NCBI GenBank assembly: GCA_963575745.1
Contig: CAUYUJ010019269.1
Location: forward strand, 119,360-183,359
Source: Prorocentrum cordatum
Lineage: Eukaryota > Sar > Dinophyceae > Prorocentrales > Prorocentraceae
DNA: 64,000 nt
Reading direction: 5' to 3'
Both the position numbers and the translations under genes were made by a program. Position 1 is the first letter of the stretch. Each line of letters starts with the position of its first letter. Of this stretch, positions 58,485 to 64,000 are shown one piece after another. The notes beneath the pieces were generated by a model. The model was not told the DNA's origin. It ran no database searches and was given only the letters and a program-made list of their open reading frames with translations.

Positions 58485-59525
58485 TCTCGAGCGGGGCGAG
58501 CACGTATAGACCGGCACCTAGCGAAAATGGCAGGGTACAGGTCGGGGGCGTCGCCGCGCCTCCCCGCAGAGTCAGGAGGGCAGGGGCCACTGAAATCCCA
58601 GCCGCCCTCAGGGCGGCGGAGGCTGGACGTCCCAGGGATGCCCGAAAGGGACCCAACTGCGGCCAAGGGCACGCAACGAGGTCCCTGGGGGCCCCAAGAG
58701 CGCTCCACGACCTCCAGCCGCAATCTGAAGTCGTAGCGTCTTGGGGGTCTCCTGGAGCGCTTGGCGGGGTCTTGGATTCTTCCTGGGGCGCTCGGGAGGT
58801 CCCAGGAGCGCACCTGCTCGCCACGACATCTGGTCTCGATCTGGAGGTCGTGGCGTCTGGGGCCCCCGTGGGGCGTTTTGGGGGCACTGGGGGTTCCTCC
58901 TGTAGCCCATCATGGGTCCCACGAGCGCTGGTGGTCGCTACGACCTCTGATCTTGTTCTGGATCCCTCCATCCTCTTTGCCCCCCCCGTGATCAGGGCAA
59001 CTCGCCTGGTGACGATGTTTCGAGGATTTTGAAAAATATGCGCGCTCCGCCTCCGCCTCCTAATCGCGAGTTGTTATTTCTGATTCCACGCCGACTCTGG
59101 CTAGCGACGTCGAGGCCCTCGCAAATCCGACAAACGCGATGACCCCCCTCGAATGGCGGGCAAAACAAACTTTGGAACGATAGCCCAAAATTAATTTTGA
59201 AATTTCGGGATCCGCGAGAGAAAGTAATCCACTCGCCCAAAGTGTAGCTCTCTATCTGTCCGAAACACACGAGCCATCCGTGTTGTCTCGTCCCCCTGCG
59301 ATTCCTGGTGCCTCGGAGCGATCTCATGACTAACCGTCGTCCAGTCGCTGCCCAGAGGGAGCACCGTCGCTCGTGCCATGGTCATTCATGGATCGGAGGC
59401 GAGGGGGTGAGGTCGCAAGGAAGCGGTGAGCACCCAGACGGAAATTCGGTTTCGGTTTCATGTTCGTGTCGCGCGTGCGGCAAAGGCGAAGCTGCGTGAG
59501 TATAGAAGAACAGCACGACGATCAT
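58485..59525. other. No gene; internal hairpins
   Basis: 58620-58960 contains repeated CCACGACxTCxxG / GGTCGTGGCGTC pieces that pair as hairpins; the rest is unrecognised. Confidence 0.5.
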
Positions 59526-59526
59526 C

Positions 59527-59637
59527 TTGCGGAGGCTCGTGCGGATCTCGTGGAACGGCGCTAGACCCCCTCCCTGGCGCGCGGAACACGCAAGAGGGGG
59601 CCTAACGCCGATCCAAGAAACCCATGCGGAGCTTCGA
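59527..59637. mobile_element. Foldback element family D, copy 5
   Basis: TTGCGGAGGCTCGTGCGGAT at the left, CATGCGGAGCTTCGAA at the right, centre TGGCGCGCGGAACACGCA. Confidence 0.7.
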
Positions 59638-59716
59638 AATGTCATAAGGATACCGTCGTTTGTTGTTCGATCTTCTTCTCCTTGCCCTCCTCCTCTAAAG
59701 GCCTCCCAACAGGGGT

Positions 59717-59868
59717 TCCAGTAGATGAGGTCGCAGCGTAGCGTCGCGTCAACGATACATCGGCGATGCATCGGCGTCGCCGACGGGAAGCAAAGTAGGA
59801 TCCACATCGAGCCGCATCGCTGATGGATCGGCGATGCAGCGCGATCCCCCGAACCATCTACTAGGAGT
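59717..59868. repeat. Family E element with AGTAGATG outer arms
   Basis: CCAGTAGATGAGGTCGCAG at the left and CGAACCATCTACTAGG at the right. Inner ATACATCGGCGATGCATCGG. Confidence 0.7.
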
Positions 59869-60230
59869 CAATTGGGGAGGCCGAGATCCTCCCCCCCTCC
59901 TCCCCCGAAACAGGTCACGGCATGAGCCCTTGACCCCACCTTTCTGCACCATTTTCCAGCGGGATCGATCTGTGAAGGCCCCAGGGCCCGAAGCAAGGTG
60001 AGAACGCCGAAGCTCAAGGTCCTCCTCCCCCTCCTCCCCATCTGGAAGAGCCAACAGGCACCCATACTTACCGCTACTCCCCGGACCTCTCCCAGGGTGC
60101 GTCCTGACTGGGATTCCGAAGCGAGTCCAGCCGTGTTGATGACGGACTTCCGGGAGGCCCGAGAAGGCGAAACCGAGGCAATGGCATAGGTGTCGGAAGC
60201 TTTGCATGAGTCATAAACCTGTTTCTCTAG

Positions 60231-60402
60231 GGCTCCCAACTTTGCGCTTCGCGCTCCGCGAAGCGCGAATAACTTCGCGCTCTCACGCCGCCCCCCCAAA
60301 GGGAGAAAAGGAGGACGAGGCGGACGGGGAGAAGGACCGAGGACCGCGAAACGCGAAGCGCGAGTAGCTTCGCGCCCTCGTGGGAGCCCTTGCTTCTGCA
60401 GA
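60231..60402. mobile_element. TIR element with GGGCTCCCA ends and GCGAAGCGCG palindromes
   Basis: GGGCTCCCAACTTTGCGCTT at the left, GCGCCCTCGTGGGAGCCC at the right. Inside both arms are GCGCTTCGCG and TAACTTCGCGC / GTAGCTTCGCGC. Confidence 0.7.
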
Positions 60403-60537
60403 AGGAAGAGCATCAGGTGTCGGGCCCATCGTGCTCGCCTCGTCTCCTCTGTGCTTACACGCCTCTGCCTCCCTCGCGGGCGACTAGGTTCCCTGGCGGT
60501 GCGGGCGGGAAGTTGCTGGCAACGGCGGAGATATCAT

Positions 60538-60698
60538 TGAAGGGGCCCTGGGACACACAAATAAATACACACAAATAACAGGATTCCCAATATTCTCCCA
60601 TATGTTCTGGGTGTTCGTCTTCCCCTCCAATTCCTATAGTTTCCAATCTTATCGGGGGAATCGACGATTAATTGTGTCTGTGTTTTTTCCCCTTCTGA
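60538..60698. mobile_element. Element family H, copy 4
   Basis: Starts TGAAGGGGCCCTGGGACACA, ends GTTTTTTCCCCTTCTGA. Perfect 5-bp TSD ATCAT (60533-60537, 60699-60703). Confidence 0.9.
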
Positions 60699-60999
60699 AT
60701 CATGTGTGATGCTCCGTTCCTGGCGCTCCTCCGAGGACAGGACCAATCAACATCGAATCGGCACATCGGATCACATCGACATGTGCGTCGGATCTGGTTG
60801 CCTCGGCGCGGAGTCGAAATTAAATCGCGTCGGCCGCGCCAAGATGCACCACAACGCCATGCAAGCATCGGGCCGCCTCAGATCGTCGGACCGTCGGAGT
60901 CGGATCGGATCGGGCGGGCCGAGATCGGCATCGAATCGGAACGATCGGATCGAAATGGACCCCGGAGGAGTACTCAGAGGCCACCTAGACTCCTAGACG

Positions 61000-61215
61000 G
61001 GGTCGGAGTCGATGGGGTCGGAGGATCGCGCTGCATCGCCGATACACCGGCGCTGCATCGGCACTGCATCGGCGGTGCACCGGCGATGCATGGCCGACGT
61101 GGGCGATGCATCGGCGACGTCGACGCGAAGCAGAACGGGCTCCACATCGAGACGCATCGGCGATGCATCGGCGATGCGAGGCGGTCCTCCGACCCCATCG
61201 AAGTCAACCCCAGCT
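61000..61215. repeat. Family E element with GTCGATGGGG outer arms
   Basis: GGGGTCGGAGTCGATGGGGT at the left and ACCCCATCGAAGTCAACCCC at the right. Inner cores GCGACGTCGACGCGAAGCAG and repeated CATCGGCGATGC. Confidence 0.75.
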
Positions 61216-61274
61216 ACCTTGGATGCTTGAAACGGGTACGGAAACAATCGGTGCAATGCCCACCAACACGTGTC

Positions 61275-61400
61275 GTCCAAAACCAACAACGGCCGCTGTT
61301 GGGCAGGCGGCCTTCTGCCTCCACTGGACAACGGCTGTGCGGCGACGCGGATAGCGAATCATGTTCAAAATGGGCAGGAACTGCGGTTGGTCTGCGTACC
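61275..61400 (+). repeat. Family M repeat, second copy
   Basis: GTCCAAAACCAACAACGGCC ... GGACAACGGCTGTGCGGCGA ... AAAATGGGCAGGAACTGCGG. It aligns along its length with 35575-35690. Confidence 0.65.
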
Positions 61401-61467
61401 CAGATTTTCCGTATCCAGTTCCATCGTGCCGATCTAGGAGGCCTAGAGCCTAGAGACCTGGGAGGAG

Positions 61468-61577
61468 GAGGATGAAGAGGAGGGGAGGATGAGGATCAGG
61501 AGGAGGAGGACGAGGAGGAGGAGGAGGAGGAGGAGGACGAGGAGGAGGAGGAGGAGGAGGAGGAGGAGGAGGGGGAG
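61468..61577. repeat. AGG tract at the presumed retroelement 3' end
   Basis: AGG repeats with GACGAGG variants. On the minus strand this is a (CCT)n tract just downstream of the retroelement. Confidence 0.9.
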
Positions 61578-61849
61578 GAGGATACGATACGCACACCCTT
61601 AACGCCATGTTGTCTGGTAGTCCAGTGAGTACTGTACTCACTCAATGTCAAAATCGCGCAGCAGTGGGCCCTGAGAACATTCAAGACTGACTGGAGGCAT
61701 CGTGGCGCGGTGAAACTTCTCTTTGGAGTGAGTGCCGATGCCGAAGCTCTACGCACCAGGGCCGCAGACAAGGCCCCGCACGGGGCCGTCCTGGCCCCTG
61801 CAGCCACCGACGCATGAGGTAGCCACAGGGGATTGTGGTGACTCTAGAT

Positions 61850-62217
61850 TCAGGGTTGACCTCTTGCTTTCTTAGCAATGTCAAGAATGTTTCTACTGCT
61901 AGCGAAAACAGAAAACCTCTGAGACCCTGGGTAGATCCCTCGAGAGGCCAAATATTCAGTAACTATCTGCTTTTCAGTGCGAGGAGGAGGAGGGGGAGGC
62001 GAATGACTCACAGGAGTGGGCGGGGGCACAGGCGCGGGCCTACTAGAACTCGAAGCTGAGCTGGCCCCCGTTGGTCTCGACGGAGTATCTTGTACCAAAT
62101 CGCATATATCGGGTATTTCCAAAATGATGTCCGAGCGGTCATGAGAGTCAGTCAACAAAATGCTCGGCCATGCCGAGCTCAGACCAATCTCGGGTATATT
62201 AGCTCGCACTTGGTGAT
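61850..62217 (-). CDS. Possible third coding run of the retroelement
   Basis: After the 225-aa frame stops, the original zinc-finger frame again gives balanced sequence: NIPEIGLSSAWPSILLTDSH, DIILEIPDICDLVQDTPS, a Ser/Pro linker, then KQIVTEYLASRGIYPGSQRF to a stop at 61850. This could be real coding sequence joined by frameshift or splicing, or chance. Confidence 0.3.
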
Positions 62218-62895
62218 TCACTTCAGTAGGGCCTCCAGGAAGGTCTGAATCTCCCGCTCCATGAACGATGCCGGGGCTCTGCCGCACTTGCGTGTCGTCT
62301 GTGGCACTTGGGAGAGGCAGGCCAGTAGAATGCTGCGGAACTTCGCGTCCCTGGTGGCGAAGGTGATCCTGCGACGTTCCTTCTGGAAGACCTTGTCCTG
62401 GCGGCAGAATAGAATTAGCTCGCACTTCTGCTCGACTGAGTACCCGTCGTACTCCTTCCATGCTGTCGCGAGGTCGGTGTTGTTCTGGGCTCCGAGGCTG
62501 TCCCCGTACGTCATGAGTCCCTTGATGAGGCCGCCCATCGCATATATGTGCGGAGGTCCGAGGGTGTGCTCTTTGCCCTTTGACTTGGTCTCGGCGGCGT
62601 AGGCCACGGTCTGTTCGCTCATCATCGTAATGAATGCGACCGTCATCGGGACGGTGAGAGTGTCGAAGATGACCCCTGACATGTCGCGGCACTGCTGGCT
62701 GAGCCTGAGGATCTGCTTCAGCATGAGTGCGAAGAGCTTCTTCTGCTTGTCGGGGATCTGCTCGGCGATCTGCTTGGACTCTTCCTTCGCGCCGCCCTCG
62801 GTGCGGCCCTTCTTCCTCTCGTCGCGAAGGCCCTGGCCCCCGTCTCCGCCCGAGCCCGCTGCTGATCCAGTCAGTGCCGCCAGGACGCCAGGCAT
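62218..62895 (-). CDS. Second retroelement reading frame (225 aa), unidentified domain
   Basis: ATG at 62895 lies in a different frame from the zinc-finger ORF and overlaps its end. The product is balanced in composition, with an acidic/basic N-terminus (KKGRTEGGAKEESKQIAEQI), helical runs such as LFALMLKQILRLSQQCRDMS, and a GPPHIYAMGGLIKGLMTYGD segment of a type I recall as common in dinoflagellate repeat-encoded proteins. It ends EIQTFLEALLK and a stop at 62218. No catalytic motif is recognised. It may be reached by frameshift from the upstream ORF or translated separately. Confidence 0.55.
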   Translation of the reverse strand: MPGVLAALTGSAAGSGGDGGQGLRDERKKGRTEGGAKEESKQIAEQIPDKQKKLFALMLKQILRLSQQCRDMSGVIFDTLTVPMTVAFITMMSEQTVAYAAETKSKGKEHTLGPPHIYAMGGLIKGLMTYGDSLGAQNNTDLATAWKEYDGYSVEQKCELILFCRQDKVFQKERRRITFATRDAKFRSILLACLSQVPQTTRKCGRAPASFMEREIQTFLEALLK

Positions 62896-64000
62896 GGTAA
62901 AATAGTGTCGGGAGAGGTCTGGGTAGATGCTCGTCTTGCAGGTGGCGAAAGTAATCGATGCTCGATGGAAACACTACGGAACTCGGGCATAGAGGACAAT
63001 TCCATTCGTCTTTCTGCTCGGGTTCCCAAGACATGTGAGCTCTTCCCATTAGACATCGGCCATATCCATAAGAATGTTTCAGATGTTTGCGAGCATTGTG
63101 TACATCTCTGAATATACTCATACAATTTGGGCACTGGTTCGCAATGACTCCACTATGAAGTATATATTTCATCTTATGTCCATTTGTTTGGTGTCCCATG
63201 AGAGCCCTGTAGGTGTCGAACTGGAGGCCACATGGGTTTCCCTCGGGGTCCGTGATCGCGCATGTGTATACGTGTTCGCTTTTGGCTTCGGGGTTATGTA
63301 CTTCGGGGAATAGAGTACACCATTTGTCGTAATCCGTGAACGCTGCTGCTCTCAAGATCGAGGGGTCAATATTCAGAAACTCCTGGAACGAGTCAGAGTT
63401 GGGTTCGAATAGGGCTTTCCACGAAAACCCAGCCGCCTCCCAAGCCTCGAAGAAACTCTCGGTCCCACTGATCCCCTCGTAAAGGTACAGGCTGCGATGA
63501 AACTCTTTTGCCCAGGGATTCGCGTCGATGCTGAGCTGTCCGTCTGGCAACAGCGTCGGTCTCTCCTTCTGTAAATGACAGAAGATCGCCGCGATCGTTT
63601 GGCGGTGGGCGTGACGGTGGGTGGGCATGCCTTGAAGCCACCGAATCCTGCGCACCGCCAGTTCCCCCCGAGCAGGGAGGATGCGAAATCTGTAGAGCAC
63701 CTCTGAATTCCGAAGTGTGCGAACGTGTGGCCCATCGTAGGAAGTGGCAGCACCCCGCAATAGAACTCTGAGGTATCTTACAGTACAGGAATCTATCTTC
63801 TGATACTCTGCTGGCTTAAGGACAAATGCTTCAAGACCCGTGATGCCACTTTCCACGACTTTGCCAAGAAAGAGCTCGCGCTTAAGTCGATGCAAACCAC
63901 GCTCGTGCCAAAATAGACCTATGACAGACCAGCCCGCGTGCATAGAGCGGATTCTGCACTGTACCTCTGGAGCATTAGAGCCATTCATATGATGTCGAGC
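62880..64000 (-). CDS. Retroelement protein: RT C-terminal region with zinc fingers (partial)
   Basis: Open from the window edge (no stop before the first ATG at 63988) and protein-like for about 370 residues. Residues 1-140 match the thumb/connector region of dinoflagellate LINE-like RTs (RVLLRGAATSYDGPHVRTL, LRNSEVLYRFRILP, RRIRWLQGMPTH). Zinc-finger pattern follows: C243...C253...H266...H271; C286-x2-C289 with H302/H305; C331-x2-C334-x14-H349-x4-H354. The same frame stays open to 61850, but from about 62880 to 62220 its composition (R, G, P, E) is that of a shadow of the overlapping frame. The true protein probably ends or shifts frame near 62890. Confidence 0.7.

Larger units (their letters stand above)
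61578..64000 (-). mobile_element. 3' part of a dinoflagellate non-LTR retroelement
   Basis: The minus strand carries the region downstream of a reverse transcriptase palm: the conserved tail with GWSVIGLFW and RGLHRLKRELFLGKVV, and the RRIRWLQ stretch, then three C2H2-type zinc-finger segments. The RT catalytic part would lie beyond the right window edge, where the frame is still open. Downstream of the last coding run the element appears to end against a (CCT)n tract at 61577-61468, which may be its simple-repeat tail. The left limit is inferred. Confidence 0.65.

Noticed and set aside
61850-63988. A single 712-residue retroelement protein
   Set aside because: The middle third has the biased composition of a shadow frame while the +1 frame there is clearly more protein-like.

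Overview
The window looks like nuclear DNA from a dinoflagellate with a GC-rich genome (Prorocentrum-like is my guess; the genus is inferred). The grounds are: one multi-exon host gene with long introns and mixed GT-AG, GC-AG and apparently non-canonical splice borders; retroelement remains of the dinoflagellate non-LTR type, with an RT C-terminal region followed by C2H2 zinc fingers; a very large load of short inverted-repeat elements and trinucleotide microsatellites; and no bacterial gene organisation. A 100-N scaffold gap lies at 16511-16610.

Gene content is low. The one convincing host gene is a flavin-containing monooxygenase (FMO) on the minus strand, 35893 down to 23344. I assembled it from nine exons that join in frame to 485 codons. 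It carries both dinucleotide-binding glycine motifs, the FxGxxxHxxxY fingerprint, an ATGY motif and an FMO-like C-terminus. A degraded copy of exon 5 with flanking intron lies at 12748-12927 on the plus strand. At the right edge (about 61.6-64.0 kb, minus) is the 3' part of a non-LTR retroelement with zinc fingers and an overlapping second reading frame. A decayed RT copy lies at 42.9-44.3 kb and an unidentified decayed coding region at 55.4-56.3 kb.

Layout: 0.7-7.3 kb, directional CCAAGA/GGCCC minisatellite modules, microsatellites and unrecognised DNA; 7.3-22.2 kb, microsatellites, short TIR elements, the gap with a 190-bp tandem duplication, and 81-bp and 73-bp tandem arrays; 23.3-35.9 kb, the FMO gene with introns full of repeats; 36-41 kb, an 83-bp satellite, a minisatellite module and TIR elements; 41.2-42.4 kb, a 77-bp tandem array; 42.9-60.7 kb, RT pseudogene, many TIR elements and low-complexity DNA; 61-64 kb, an element family E copy and the retroelement.

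The notable system is the set of small TIR elements, at least ten families, many with target-site duplications (TSDs). Two FMO introns (24576-25750 and 23823-24464) correspond exactly to one TIR element plus one TSD copy. Removing that interval restores an uninterrupted FMO reading frame, which is the signature of introner elements. One of these families (TGATGGGCC termini, AGG-repeat core) also has two non-intronic copies with TSDs at 13.4-14.0 kb. Another family (three copies) has GT and AG at its own ends just inside 9-10 bp TSDs. Most long open frames in the window are artefacts of AGG/CCT, ACG, CAC and similar repeats.
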